Made by a program: the position numbers and the translations under genes. The notes beneath the pieces were generated by a model. That model searched no databases and had not been told where the DNA came from. It saw only the letters and a list, made by a program, of their open reading frames with translations. Positions 50,957-64,000 of a stretch of 64,000 bases of DNA are shown here, one piece after another (the first letter of the stretch is position 1; each line of letters starts with the position of its first letter). The DNA comes from Vigna angularis (Eukaryota; Streptophyta; Magnoliopsida; Fabales; Fabaceae): assembly GCF_016808095.1 (NCBI RefSeq), contig NC_068973.1, positions 34,590,077 through 34,654,076 on the forward strand. Direction: 5' to 3'.

Positions 50957-52143
50957 TTAACTGATAGGCTTATAGTCAATCACAACCACTTTCTCTGCAG
51001 AGGAAAGGAACCAATTTGCAAATTCAACATGAGCAGGATGAACTACATACTCTGCAACGCCCTCTGTACTCTCAAAGGTTGATTCAAACACATGAGTGAA
51101 GCCTTGATGCAGGTTTTCCGCACTCACATCTTTGCCCCTACAATACATAATTCACCTATCAGCTATGCATACATGTTGTTCTCAAATGTCTCAACTAGGC
51201 CACTAGAATGAGTTTATTTAGATGCAAATGTTTAGAAAGTTATATACAGTAAAAGCTCAATGACATTGCTCAATCTATGCAAGTTCCATCAATTGTAACA
51301 ACATATAATTCTTTCAACAAAATCCAAAACTCCATTCATTCAGGCCTTAACTATGCCATTAAACTTGTAAATTTGTCAAACATTTCCAGTGCAAACTTAA
51401 GCCTTAAACCGTGGATCTTTAAGAAGCACGAGGCCGGTCAGATCTAACCCTGGCACTCAAAGCTAGTTGCCACATACAACCACAGATTGGACAATTAGTT
51501 AGAGATCATGGAAGCAAATACCATCATCACAAATTCCCAACATAGTCACTAGTTTTTCCAAAGTCTCCTAAGAAGAGAAAACCAAGCTGTTGTCATTTTA
51601 AAATAATAACCTGAATCAAGCAGGCATCTCCCTGAAATCATACTCGCTTGTTTAAATTAAATAACAAATAACAAAAACATAAGACCCTACAGTGCAGAAA
51701 AGGCAGAGATCTTGTTCTGAAATCCTGCAATTTCACCGACGGACTTCTGAATTCTACAAGCATGTACAATCTCAAAATGTAGCAATAAATAATTTGGAAG
51801 CCAACCCGATCCAGTCAATGTTCCACTCACTCTATTCATCAGTATCATCGCTTTTTCATCAGCAATACTGGGCAAACCTATTTTAATGAAGTTACTGAAA
51901 AATTCAATCTTTTAGATTTTGCAGGCCTTGTTTGCATCAAGATGAAAGTGGGTGTGAGGAAGAATAAGAAAAGGAAAAAATAAACAAGGTAGCATACCAA
52001 TGGAATGCTTTCATGGGTGGGATAAGATTGACTAGGTTGGCATAGCCCTTGATGAGCTCTTCAATCTTCTCTGGCGTGACATCATCCTTGAACTTTGCTA
52101 GCAGTAAGTGTTTCACTACTCCCTTTGTTTCCTCCATTTCCAC
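50957..52143 (-). CDS. A/B-barrel (Dabb) stress-response protein, copy 3
   Basis: Exons 52143-51998 and 51137-50957 with an 860-bp GT-AG intron encode 108 residues: MEMEETKGVVKHLLLAKFKD, LIPPMKAFHW, GKDVSAENLHQGFTHVFEST, then HPAHVEFANWFLSSAEKVVV. The next in-frame ATG (52137) gives the same N-terminus length as copy 2 and may be the true start. DHPAHVEF of copy 2 is VHPAHVEF here. Closest to copy 2 in exons, intron and upstream sequence. The intron holds about 340 bp more than that of copy 2, with no recognisable element. Function as in HS1-like proteins, inferred. Confidence 0.88.
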
Positions 52144-52220
52144 AACAACCTCTTTTTCCCAATTTCACTCTCTATATACCTATCTAAACAAAAATAAATA
52201 AAATAAATAAATAAATAAAT

Positions 52221-52224
<4 letters not shown>

Positions 52225-52281
<57 letters not shown>
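52225..52281. repeat. AT microsatellite upstream of Dabb copy 3
   Basis: About 54 bp of alternating AT lie just upstream of the TATA region of copy 3, preceded by AAAT repeats (52190-52223). It lies between the TATA box and the conserved upstream block. Confidence 0.95.
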
Positions 52282-52283
<2 letters not shown>

Positions 52284-52499
52284 CTTTATTATTGACACTA
52301 TCAAAGTCTTTACACATAAATTGATGAAAAAGGCCTCTCTTTTTTTTCTTCCCTTTTGTGGTATGCGCATATATTATTATAGATACGAAATTTCCATGGA
52401 ATCGTGCCAAAAGATACCAATTACGCTAAATCGATTGATAAAGGGAAAATTGAATTAGATGTAGTAAAAGTTTTATTGTCTCTAAGGTAAAAAAAAAGA

Positions 52500-55260
52500 A
52501 GAACTTTCTTGTTGCGAGAGAGACATGGACAGAACTTGTATTCAACAAAACAGTTTTTAAGATTTTTCCTAGCTAACTGTGCTAAAACTTTTTTTTGATA
52601 TATGTATTTTGTAATGTTACACTTTCATACGTATAAGTAATTTTTAGTTGAAAAATATTGATATATTTTATTTTGTAATATAATAAAAAAAATAAAACCT
52701 TTTATATATGAACTTTAATTTGACTAATTTTATTTATATCTAAAAACACGTTTATTTTTTAATAATTATCATTGATTTTATTAAAGAAAAAATTAATGTT
52801 AATATTTAATTAATCTTATCTTTTTGTTTTGTAAATTTAATATTGGAAGTGATAATTGTATATTAACGATAATTTTTTATTTAATAAACATACACGACAA
52901 TTGTTAAAGAACAAAGCTGCTAAATTACATTAATTATTAATAAAAATTTAAATAAAATTAATAAATTATAATTATTGTACTAAGATTTTAAATTATTTTT
53001 CCATTCTACGAAAAATAATAAAAATAAGTAATACTTGTTATAATGAACTTTCTATTTACCTAAATAAAATTAATAAATAATGTGTCCATCTACATGAGTT
53101 TACATACTTATTAAATATTATAAATAATATGAGATTTGACGAAAACAATATTTAACAATGGAAAATATAATAATTATGCTAACTAAATATAAAAAAATTA
53201 CATGTGCTCGATGATAGAATTCTTACAATAATGAGGGGAAATACTAGTTAGGGATTGAAAAAGTCATATCAACATTTGTTATATATGATTCATGAACTTG
53301 GATTATTTAGTAATAGAGAATCACACAAAACCACAATATTTAAATGCGGTGAAAACTGTTACATATTTTCACATTCAAAATTCCTGCCATAATTTTACAG
53401 GAGAGATTGTTCAACTGTAACAAAAGATGGACGGAAGTAGCATAGGTCCAATTGAAACGTTACTGCCTCTGCTATGTGCTCTACAAAAATCCAAAATGTG
53501 CCAGTGTGGTGTGGACTGCTCAGAAACTATATAATTGTTTTTATAATGTACAAATTGTTAGAGGGGAAAATGCACCATTAGTTTAATGGAGTTTTTCACA
53601 GGAATCAACCATGCCACCACGTGACAGTGATAGTCATTCACGTTATATGGAGTAGCCAACCACTGGATCAGATGAAGATAGATAAAAAAGCATTTGCAGG
53701 TCACCTTCAATTCTTTATAATATCTCCCCTGCAATGCATGAATGTAAAATTCTCAAATTCTGGATTTGTTTGACGTATGACCACACAATATCAAAAACAT
53801 AAACAGTATTCAGTATTCAAAGTATACACATTTCAATTGAAAACTCAAGCAAACGTAAATATCTAGAAAGTATCTCATAATATCTTGATTGTATCTTGTA
53901 ATAATATAGTATTTGATAGGAGATCAATAGAGGAAAGACCATTATTTTGCAATGTTGTGCTTTACAACAAACAATCTTACAAAATCTTAGTTTATTGTTA
54001 GTGGTTGTATAAACAATGAGACTTAATGGCTTCCTCAAAGAGCTGAACAAAGCTACTATTTCCAAAGTCCTAATTGGCAGAGGAAAACATATAGGCAAAG
54101 GAACAACTGCAATGAAAACCTACTCAGGTTGAAAATAATTTACCATGTTCCTAGAATTAATTGATATCCTTTAACCTTTCCACAACGACTGGGACAAAAT
54201 TAAAAGGTGCTGTAAACAAAAATTGTATAATTAAATATACAAAAATATAAGTGAACTAAATTCAAATGAAAGGCAAGGAGGGTGAAAATACAGGTGAAGA
54301 CAAAAAAAGAAAGATCACAGTAACAGAATAGTGAAAATATGTGATGTTCGTCTCCTAATCTCCATCCATGTTTTTCAATGCACTAGTCCTTTTGTTTTTG
54401 GACTAAAACCACCAGGATCATTCATTACCTTGCATTTTATTCATCGTGTTACTGTGCTCTTGCTTGTGTTACAATATGGGTATATAACTCATTTTCTATT
54501 TTGTGTATATTGTAGTAAGAATTTGGTTTCCATGATTCAATCACTCGAATCTCTTCCTTTGATTAAGATAAAATCAACTATGAAGAGAAATCTTATTTGT
54601 TTGGTTGATTTTGATCAGCTGGGAATATCCAAACCCAGGTTTTGTCACCAACAAACTCTTCAAACTCGTAATAATTCCAGTCATCTTGCAAATCTATCTT
54701 CCAACAATCTTATATCTCTTGCCTCCATCTATGTTTTATGGATTCTGCTTCCTTTTTTTTTATTGCATCTATTGTAACAAGCTTAAAGGTAAGGTTTAAC
54801 TTTCAGAGGAGTCTTAAAATAATTTTAAGAAGTTTCATTATATATTTATTACATCTTAGAAAGTCTAGATGAGATAGTGATTTCCTTATTCAGTTATGAT
54901 AAGATGTCTTGAATTAATAATAGAGGTTAGAGCTTTGACTTTACTATTATTGTGTTTGTCTATCAACAAATACTTTCACTTTACTAACATGATCCGCCTT
55001 TATCTATTTTCCCTCTATTGTAACCAAATCTATAATTGTTAACAGTTTCATCCAACTTCAATAAAGAATAAATCTGACAAATAATCAGCTACTGAAATTT
55101 TAGCATTGTTCCAAACATCTACTAGTTAAACTTGAAATATAAAGTGCTGGACAGTGGTTGATTTTAAAACAACCAAAATGGGCTATAGAAGTTTAGAGAT
55201 TAAAGATTTCACTTACAGCCAGGATGAAAATTTACTGCTCTCCACTTCTCCACCAGGATT
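52500..55260. other. AT-rich intergenic region, no gene seen
   Basis: No frame with recognisable domains. The 148-codon frame at 54331-54777 has hydrophobic stretches but no family I know, and its base composition is that of the surroundings. Confidence 0.5.
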
Positions 55261-58200
55261 TCACACAAGTGGAAGCTGAAAAGTGGCATCTAGGTTGTTC
55301 TTTACAATCCATTTTTGCGGATAGGACGAATAAGATGATTCAAGATCGATATGCCAGACCATAACTCTCGAGCAGTTGTCCATCAAGCCCTCCATTTGAC
55401 TTTCATCTTCAACCAGCTGCTCAATCAATGTGCTGACCTGCATATAGAAAAACAAATCCACCACTGATGAGGGCAGGTTCTGAACGCTACATTTTTCTCC
55501 CATCCTTATTGTAGAAAACCATGAGGGCATATAGAACAATTCCCAACCACACTTGACTAATGATAATCTGATTGGATATGTTTTTCAAACCTTGGATTAT
55601 GAACAGAAAATGTCACGTTACGTAATAATAGATAAAGTCAGAAAGATAAAGATATTGTTTAGAAGATAGAAAAGACAGAAAATGAATTTTAAGTGTTAAG
55701 ACCACCATGGAGATGTTCAATTTGTAGCAGAAAGAACATAGTTACAGAATATTCAATAACCCTATTATAGGCTAATAGTAAATTCATAATCAATCTAATT
55801 GATCCTAATATCGTCAGTTACTATATCTATAGGATTCTAACATATCTCTAAGATTCTAACAATCCACCTCAAGTTAAAGCATATAAGTCTGTATAAACAA
55901 GCTTATTATACGTGTAGTTAATCTGAAGACCCTTAGTGACTGTGAATATATTTGCTAGTTGACCATAAGATAGTAGATATTTCCCAAACTTCAGTTCCTG
56001 AAACAAATGTTGAGTCAAATAAACTCCTGAGACTGGCTACAGCAATAGCTCGGTACTTTGTCTCTGCATTTGACCTAACTACAACATGTTGCTCCTTATC
56101 TCAAATATACAAAAACCAGGGGATGACAACGTTGGTGAAAATAAAAGCTTCAGGTTTTAGTCTTGTTATGGATCGGCCCTACAGAGAGAGAGAAAAAAAT
56201 AATCAAACAATGTGAAAAACAATAAAAAATGGTCAACCAAACAGAATAGTCTGCCGAACACTTTCAAAACGGAAGGACCACATATCCATAAACAGCACAA
56301 TAAGGGTAGTTTGGTGGCAAAAACATCTGTTCGGAAGCTCATCAGACGCGACGAAGAAGACTGAAAAGTTGCAAGTGGGGTTTGAATGCATGAGGGGTGT
56401 GAGCCCATTGATGGAGGAATGGTTGTGGTGGTTGGTTGTTGCACAACAAGACTATATCAATGGCATCAGAAAGTCATTGACTGTGAACAGTAAAATACAG
56501 CAAGGGAAAAACAAAAACCGAAAAACTTCCATGGTTTCTTAAACAGGCTCATGATACCATGTTGAGATGAGTAAAACTGAAAAGGCATATGATGAATTTT
56601 ATGTGTCTAAACCTCAGTGGAACTATTCAATTTATACGTAAGAGAACACACTTATAGAATACTCAGTAACCTTATTTTAGGCTGATAACATAACTATAGC
56701 ATCAATCTAACTGATCCTAATATCCTCAATTAATCCTAATATTATCAGTTACTATATGTATAGAATTCTAACTTATCTACAAGATTCTGACAGATATATT
56801 AATTTACTAACCCTCAAACTGTCCTTGACCGAGTCAAGTTGCCTGATAGGTTCTAGAGTAGGGCGATGCCACTTCTTTGGATCCCAGAGTATCGTACTAT
56901 TGAAGGCAAAACCCGACATTTCAGCATGAAATCTTTTGGATTTCCCATTTGGTTCATTCGAATGCCATCCAATTACTCGATTTCCATTACAAATGGGCCC
57001 TTGCAAGACAATTCTACTTTTATCCCCTGATAATCTTGCTACAGTCCATGTCCCAAATCGCCTGCAAATCAAAATGACGATATATCTCAACTAATAAATG
57101 AAAAAACCGTTGAAAAAGCAAAATTATTGTAGGAAAGAGGAATATCCTAGAACACTATGCATGACCCAATTTGATTAAAGACTTGAAAGCTAATAAAAGA
57201 AACATTAGCAGCAGATAGGGCTCATCAATGTTCCTTATGCACATGCACAAATATATACACATTATATTCTTAATTTTTCAAAGGTGTTTAGATTGAAATA
57301 ACTGTTTATTTAGACAATAATTTTCAATTTTGTATTATAATATTTGTATTTTAGAGGCATTTTAGTGGTCTTTTTCATAATAATCACACAACTCAAAACC
57401 AGCGCTAATTCCACACCAAAAGAGGTGAGGCTCAGGGGTTTCCTATCATTTTGGAATCCTATCAAAATAAATGCATGTATGATTGATAGAAATTAATTAC
57501 TAAAGGTGCACAAAAGAAAGGGAATGACCTTCATTCTGACATTACTTTGCACAATGTAGAAGACCTTTGTGGATGCAACATATCTAGATACTAGATAGGT
57601 AGTCTCTATTTCAGAAATTGACAAATTTAAACATGACACCAAACAAATCAACGACACTTATAATGACCCTTCTCACACCTCTCCTTCAATAGGTTAGAGA
57701 GACAAAATAAATGACAATTAGAAATTCATAATAAACAAAATGTATGTATGGTTGTTGTTATCTTATTATTCATGTTGCCTCAGTACATTACTTATCAGAA
57801 GCTAAGGTGTGCAAGAGAAGGAGAAAGAGAAACAAAATTAATATCTCAAAAATTTAGAAAGACCTTATTTCTCTCATTCGCTGAAAGAGGTCCAATGAAT
57901 AGATGTTATCATCATCTGCAAAGTAAACAATTCCATCAAGACGATGAGTTTCGATGTGAGCCATTACAATATTTCTTTGAAGAATGCTCCTATGGCCTGG
58001 GTTTGTTATATTTGTTTTACAAGTGAGATGCCTGTACATAATCCCACTACTCCTTAAGATGTCAGCAGTTTCTTCAGATTGGGAAGTCATCTCAACAACG
58101 ATCCACAAAAAGGGAGGTGAGACCAGTTTTAATGTTTGTGACAAGCGATGCAAGTAATGTGCTTGAAATAGATGATTGTATGTTGAAGTCACAATGATGA

Positions 58201-58738
58201 GAAGCTTCTGAGACTCCACATGTGAATGTTCACGGATTTGGCTATTTGATATATTATATGCCACGCCATCTATTAGACCTGGTTCTTTCACAGTTACATA
58301 CAAAGAAGCATTAAAATTCACAGCCTCGTTGATTGATGGTGTTATATTTATTGCTGCATTTTCAAGCTGCTGGAAATTTCCCATTGCAGATATCACCTCA
58401 AATGAGAAGGTTCGATGTTTTGGCATCAGATTCATTGACATGTGTACTGATGCAAGTGGAATGAGTCCAACAGAAACACCAACCATGAAACAGATGAAAA
58501 AATGGAATAGTACCTTCCTCCAGAGCTGGCCCCTGGGTTTTGATCTCTCAAAACCCCTGAATGACCTTGGGGAGAAAGCACCAAACACAAAAGCACGGTA
58601 GTCCAATCCAACTGAAGGTGACCAGTTCTGAGGACTTGACATCGACTTAGACAAAGGAGAACCTACTGAACAGACTTCAACATTTGTTGCAGTTCCAGCC
58701 CTAGCAACAGGCGACAAAGTTCTTCGAATAGATGCCAT
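55261..58738 (-). CDS. IRX9H: probable xylan beta-1,4-xylosyltransferase, GT43 (IRX9H type)
   Basis: Exons 58738-57864, 57061-56812 and 55437-55261 join in frame to 433 residues. The protein opens MASIRRTLSP, typical of IRX9H, and is a type II membrane protein with one segment near residue 85-105 (FHFFICFMVGVSVGLIPLA). The GT43 domain follows: LLIIVTSTY, PPFLWIVVE, SGIMYRHLTC, a DxD motif in GIVYFADDDNIYSL, then RRFGTWTVARLSGDKSR and GFAFNSTILWD. The C-terminus has VEDESQMEG and WHIDLE. GT43 proteins act in the Golgi in building the xylan backbone. The start was chosen at MASIRR; 18 upstream in-frame codons look like leader. Intron 2 (1374 bp) carries a copia remnant. Confidence 0.93.
55683..56792 (-). 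mobile_element. deleted Ty1/copia element in intron 2 of the GT43 gene
   Basis: Direct repeats 55683-55861 and 56593-56792 both run from TGAATTTTA to GATTCTRACA and look like LTRs. Between them on the minus strand is an RNase H fragment (SNAETKYRAIAVASLR, about 56075-55960) and the stretch AACTTGAGGTGGATTG ahead of the left repeat, as in a copia polypurine tract. Most of the body is gone. It has the same orientation as the host gene; its right end lies about 20 bp from exon 2. Confidence 0.8.
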
Positions 58739-59500
58739 CAATAGAAATCCAAAACAAAGTTTAGTAACCCCAAATGATCCCCGTGCGTACAATAATGGCT
58801 AGAAAGTATCCAAATTCCAAAACAATAATAAAACTCTTGTCTTTCAACACCAAAAACAACAGTTGTCATGACCTATTGGCTTTGACCAAGACCTTCCAAG
58901 TGACCATGTTACAGAGCCAAAGATGCAAAATAAAGCTGGCATCATAAAACAATGTAAGCAAAGCATGTCAGGTTAAATACTTCAGCAAAGTAAATTACAA
59001 GTAATCCTTCCAAAAATACATCAAGAGTAAGCCATCTCAAATCACAAAAAGTCTGCAAAACACGTTTCGTAATGCATATACAAAAACACCCCAAGTCTCT
59101 ATATATTAAAGCAACCAAAATGAGTAATCAACCAATAATGAGGAGCCGCCAGCAACTGTGAAAATGGACACGCCAAACATCAAGGTGTCTTATTCAATAT
59201 AGCATTTTTAGAAACTTGGCAATTAACACAAGAAGTTTGAAACAAGTTACCCAAATGACAGCGAAGCAAAATGGAGTGTTGTTCCAACTTTCCAAACAAG
59301 TGGGGCGCTAAAAGGGAAGAACTTCGACACTGTAGAATGTTTCCCTTCTGCCGCAACTAGTTCTGTGGTCGTGTCTGAGTCAAATTAACAGAGATTCAGG
59401 AATCAGTGGAGGTCTTTAGATCTAAAAGGAAGGAACTTCAAACCAGAAAATGAAAACAAATCCTGCAAAAAAACAAAAATGGAAAAGCAAAGGAAAAAAA
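58739..59500 (-). other. leader and promoter region of the GT43 gene
   Basis: About 700 bp without AT-satellite character directly upstream of the start codon. On the minus strand a TTTTTTTGCAG acceptor-like site at about 59463-59473 suggests a leader exon or intron, which I cannot confirm. No clear TATA box was identified. Confidence 0.35.
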
Positions 59501-59603
59501 AACATAAAGACAGCGACAGTCATATGTTTCTTTCAATTTTTAAAGAAAATTAATACCGCTTTTGCCATGTGACTGACGATGCCAATGGGCGGGACAGGAA
59601 AGT

Positions 59604-59878
59604 AAAACAATAAAAATTAAAAAAAAAATCTGTAAACAAAAATCCTATAAAGATTTACTATTATTAGAGTAAACATACGAAAATCCAATAATGGTTTTAC
59701 AACAATAAAAATTAAAAAAAAAATCTGTAAACAAAAATCATATAAAGATTTGCTATTATTAAAGTAAACATACGAAATCCAATAATGGTTTTAAAACAAT
59801 AAAAAAAAAAAAACTGTAAACAAAAATCCTACAAAGATTTGCCATTATTAGAGTAAACATACGAAAATCCAATAAAGG
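59604..59878. repeat. three-copy 89-95-bp tandem repeat
   Basis: Units contain CTGTAAACAAAAATC at about 59630, 59725 and 59814, and AGTAAACATACGAAA each time. The third unit is the most diverged at its start. Confidence 0.85.
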
Positions 59879-59879
59879 C

Positions 59880-62800
59880 ATGAATGTGATTGAAGTTTGT
59901 TTACGTTATTAATTATAAACATACACTTTTATGTTTTTTTCATTTTCTTTTCAATTATCTTTTTTCATTACACTACTTAATAATTTTTTCACTATTTATA
60001 TTCTTTGATTTTTTTATCTATTTTTTTTCCGGCATCTATTCCCCCATTGGAGTTTAGGTTAACATTTCTAAAACAATGAAAGGAAAGTGGAGACAATAAA
60101 AAATGAAACTTTAATTGAAACAAAAGTTGAACAACATATTTTGAATCTTTATTTTATTTTTAAAAGCCTTGTTTTCATTTTTCTCAGATAAAAAGGGTTA
60201 TCTTAATATTTTCTTTTTCTTTTTCATCTAAAGTCATAATACAAAGTAAGATTAATCACTTCATCATATAAAGCAAGTGCCATGTCTTAGATTTTAATCC
60301 ATTTTCAACTAATTGAGATTTTGTGTTAAACAAGTTGTGAGTATAATTGGTTCGGATCCAAAGGCATTGTTATGGTTGTTACATTTTTATGACATTAAAG
60401 TGTCAATTAGATATAAGAGAAGAAATATGTTACACTACTTCAAATCTCTCAAAATACAATTAGAACAAAAAGATAAGATCACAACATAGGGAAAAAATTG
60501 AAATTGGATAATTCTCTTGTCTAATATACATTTTCACTTATTCTTCCTCTCCTATTTTCAGTTTTTTATTATTATATGTTTGCTAATTTTGTGAGTCTCA
60601 GCACATAACGTTTTGAAGGTTTTTATTATAGTTTAAAAACTTACATGATATATGAAAGGTAAGTACTTGAAAGTAATATTGTGACAAACCTAAAAAAATA
60701 TGATACATAAAAGAAGATAATTAAAGGGATGTTTTTTTCCTGCTGCATAAATTATGTATGAAATCATCTATAAAGAAAAGAAAGAAGAACATGCGAAGCA
60801 AAATAATGGTCAATGTGTTACATGAACATGATCAACATCGAAAGTGATCAGATTTTAAACAAGACAATAGACAAGTTTAAAGCCAAGTGAGTTGTCGCCT
60901 TTCCTTAGCAAATACATTTTTCTTGTTTTCTCCACTTTTTTATTTTAAATTTTATTTTGTGGTTTTGGTTTTGATATGATTGAGATTGTGTTGCATGTGT
61001 GCCTGATGATTAATTCAATATTTTGTTGTTATGTGTAATATTTTGGAATTCAATTTTAATGTGGTTTAGGTGAACCTTGGTTATTGTTTTTGAATTCAAT
61101 TGAATGCTTCGTGTTTTCTTGCGTCATTTATCATCTATGATCTTATGAGAATTTGAGTGCTTCCATGCAAATGTAGTTGTGCAATTACAATAAGCTTTAT
61201 GATTTTATGGAAATCCCCAAACATTTTCTCTCTTATCTTCCACAAACTTGTGTATTCGTAATTATCACATCTGCTTAAAATGAAGAACACGAGACACATC
61301 TTCTATAACATTTCTTCTAACTTCCTTTTCAGGAATAAAAAGTAAAATAATTTTTTAATAAATTTAAATAAAGAATCATTTAAAAGATAAAAATAATAGA
61401 ATAATATTTTTAGTTTACAAAACACCTATTTAAAGGATAAAATAAAAAATGTTATGTTAAATTTAAATAAATGCTTACTCTAAAAGTAATAAAGTAATTA
61501 TTTTAATTTTAAAAAATTACTTAAAAAAATAAAAATAGACAAAATTATGTAGACGGAAAAGTTAAATGATGTATTAATAGTATAAATACTAAAGTCATTA
61601 GTTTTTAGAATAATAATATTTAAAATATAACTATTAAACGTTTTTTATTGAAAAGTTTCACAAATGAATATTGTTATTCCATTTTCAACAATTTTTATTT
61701 TTGAACATTTTGTATTTAAGATTTATAACAAAATTTATAATTACATGGAAATTTGTAACCACAAAATATTGAAAGTTCTAAATCAATAACCAATATTATA
61801 TATGAACATTCTATCGAATACAACCTGATAGAAGTTTTCACAAAAAATTGAGTTAAAAATTATTTTCTTACTATTTTTAATTAATTTTACAAAATCACAT
61901 GGGTTAAGTTAAAATATTTACACGTAGATAGGAAATGAGAAAAACTAACCTTAATGGATGAAAAATGGAACCGTAGGCACACAACAATGACAATCCATAA
62001 TGATTATAATGCACATAATGCTTCTGTTCGCTGGTCTAAAGTTTTTGTTTGCACGATGAAGAAAGTGAGCGAAAAAGGAGAATACTAAGATTTTTTAAAC
62101 AAATCTACGTTTCATATATAAATACCAGACTTAAAAAATGATTTTTATGTCTAACCCTTATATGTCAAACATAATTTTTTTTTACCTTTTACACTTATAA
62201 GACAATCATGATTTTTAATAACTTAATTATAAAAAATGTCATACATATTTTTCACTTTTGATTTTTATTTTGATTTTTATAGATCAGACATAAATGGAGA
62301 GAACTAATAAATATAATGCTAGTAGAAATGGTCCTATTTTGAACAAAAAAAAAATATACAAAAGTTTCATCATAATATTGTTTGGTAAGATTATTTTGTC
62401 ACTTTGATGTTTTCAGTTAGTAGGCTATAAACCATTTTTAATCCAATGCAACCAAATCATGGAGATAAATTCATCTAAAGTAAAAAATTTGATCTTGACA
62501 ATGACTTGCAACAAGTTAATGAACAATTAGAAAACATAATATATACGTCCAATATATATACAAAAATTATACGTCCAAACAAAATATATATATTTTTTAG
62601 TTTCTATGATCAACTAACACATACATAAATGGACATCTCAAATTAACTACATATACAACAAACTTGTGACATATAGTCCATATATTCCAATTTGAACACG
62701 AGAAGGATGTTAAATATAGATAAAGTAACTACTGATATTAAATTTATGTTATCAGTTCAGGTACCATAATCGATCTTTTGGTACTTATATTTTCTTTTAC

Positions 62801-63330
62801 AATTGAATAACTCGTAATAATTTAGAAACACAAAATTTATGAAGATGTGAAAATAGTATAACAGTATAATTCCTTCTGAAGTATACTTTTTTGAGCCAGG
62901 TTTTTACTCTCTTTTTTCAATTGAATTTTTGAACTCTTATTTGATTGAATAAATTTCTGTAGCAAGTCATTCTATTTTTAATTAATAATATCACCTAGTT
63001 AAAACAATATAAATGTAAATATTTATTTGAATTTTTTTAAATAAATCAAGACTCGGTTAAAAATGATCAAATAATTTAAATCACGATAAATTCAAGTATA
63101 TATATATATATGTATATATATTTATTATTATTATTATTATTATTTTAGTTTTAGTCCATTATTTTCAAATATAAATTAATTTCCTAAATATTTTCTTTCG
63201 AAATTTCCACGCCCTCATTCTCTCTTGTTGGTTCTTGTTAACAAGTTGGAAGTCTGCGTTTGTGCGAGAAGCCGGCTTATAGTCCTGAACTGAGCAAGGC
63301 GGAGACGAAACACTATCACTCCCCAGATCC
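59880..63330. other. AT-rich intergenic region, no gene seen
   Basis: No supported coding frame. Simple AT and ATT tracts lie at about 63098-63145. The sequence becomes more balanced after 63200, in the leader of the EMC1 gene. Confidence 0.55.
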
Positions 63331-63350
63331 GTCCTCGTGGCTGAATCGCC

Positions 63351-63855
63351 ATGGCCATGGCGATTAGGGTTTTTCTCCTCCTTCTCTTCTTTCTCTCATC
63401 AACTAATATCGGTTTTTCTCTTTTCGAAGATCAAGTTGGTCTCATGGATTGGTGAGTTCGACGACTCTTACTTATTCACGCACTTACTGAATGCTCCCTT
63501 AACCCTTTCGATTACTCGATTGGTTTTCGTTCTATTCCTCCAATTCAATACGTTCTCTTTCTCCACTTGTAATTATCGCCCGAGCACTACGATCTGATTT
63601 CACCTACGCGTTGAATTGCGTTGTTGATGGATTATTATATTGGATAAAGAGATTTCCGATTCTAATTGTTGATTGGTCTCTTGTGCAATGTAAATGTTAG
63701 TGACTACTGAATATGTTTGACTACTAGGCACCAGCAGTACATCGGGAAAGTAAAGCACGCTTTGTTCCACACTCAAAAGACTGGCCGGAAGCGTGTTTTG
63801 GTGTCCACTGAAGAGAGCGTTGTAGCTTCACTCGACCTTCGTCATGGAGAAATTT
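63351..63855 (+). CDS. EMC1: ER membrane protein complex subunit 1, exons 1-2 (runs off window)
   Basis: Exon 1 (63351-63451) starts MAMAIRVFLLLLFFLSSTN, a signal peptide, and continues FSLFEDQVGLMDW. Exon 2 (63728-63855) reads HQQYIGKVKHALFHTQKTG, RKRVLVSTEESVVASLDLRH and GEI, the very conserved start of the N-terminal beta-propeller of plant EMC1. GT-AG introns split the tryptophan codon and a codon after GEI. EMC1 is the large lumenal and membrane subunit of the EMC insertase for tail-anchored and multi-pass proteins. A second in-frame ATG at residue 3 could also be the start. Only the N-terminal 77 residues lie in this window. Confidence 0.95.
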
Positions 63856-64000
63856 GTAAGTTTGGTTTGTTTAACTGCTTTTGCTGACTCCATTAAAATA
63901 TTTGTTATATCATATTGTCTAAGGTAATGCTCCAATTAAATGTTACCATAACTCCATTTAGTGAAGTTGAACTGGTGAAAAGTAAATCAAGCCTTCCCAA

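Noticed and set aside
54331..54777. 148-codon frame with hydrophobic stretches
   Set aside because: No family, no conserved neighbour, no splice-supported extension. Its composition equals the intergenic background.

Overview
The window is nuclear DNA of a flowering plant, most likely a legume of the Phaseoleae (Vigna/Phaseolus type). That placement is inference. It rests on spliced plant genes (EMC1, a GT43 xylosyltransferase of the IRX9H type, A/B-barrel stress proteins), an AT-rich intergenic background, Ogre/Athila/Tat and Tekay retrotransposons, and the paired GTAATCG..CGATTAC motif of the kind I associate with legume retroelements.

Positions 1-38.5 kb are a nest of LTR retrotransposons. 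The centrepiece is a 17.8-kb Ty3/gypsy element of the Athila/Tat branch on the minus strand (6739-24549). It has 3.5-kb LTRs that are almost identical, a 5-bp target duplication (AACAG), a primer-binding site and a gag ORF, but no pol. In the place of pol it carries, in antisense, a complete-looking gene with TATA box, leader exon, leader intron and two coding exons. This gene encodes a 152-residue protein with a WUSCHEL-related (WOX-like) homeodomain. A second homologous copy lies at 588-2122, antisense to a decayed Ogre-type ORF1/gag remnant (about 4030-5850), so both copies sit downstream of and antisense to gag-like sequence. The two coding regions differ mostly at synonymous sites, and a 91-bp block in the leader intron is more conserved than the exons. 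This retrotransposon-borne homeobox gene is the main find.

Nested in the same element is a 5.17-kb solo LTR of an Ogre-like family (11387-16559, target duplication CATGC). The 17.8-kb element itself interrupts the 5' LTR of a decayed Tekay-type chromovirus (right part of the LTR 24555-26441, gag-pol pseudogene 26588-29812). Further right lie a Tekay-type LTR on the minus strand (about 30154-32535) and a decayed chromovirus without reverse transcriptase (33114-38548), whose 5' LTR is split by a second, shorter Ogre-like solo LTR (36396-38218, target duplication CAACT).

Positions 38.5-64 kb are gene space. Three paralogous two-exon genes for small A/B-barrel (Dabb, HS1-like) proteins lie in tandem on the minus strand (41931-42378, 45814-46652, 50957-52143). 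Then come a three-exon GT43 xylan xylosyltransferase gene on the minus strand (55261-58738) with a copia remnant in intron 2, and the first two exons of EMC1 on the plus strand (63351 to beyond 63855). The intergenic DNA is AT-rich and holds a foldback MITE, microsatellites and copia debris.
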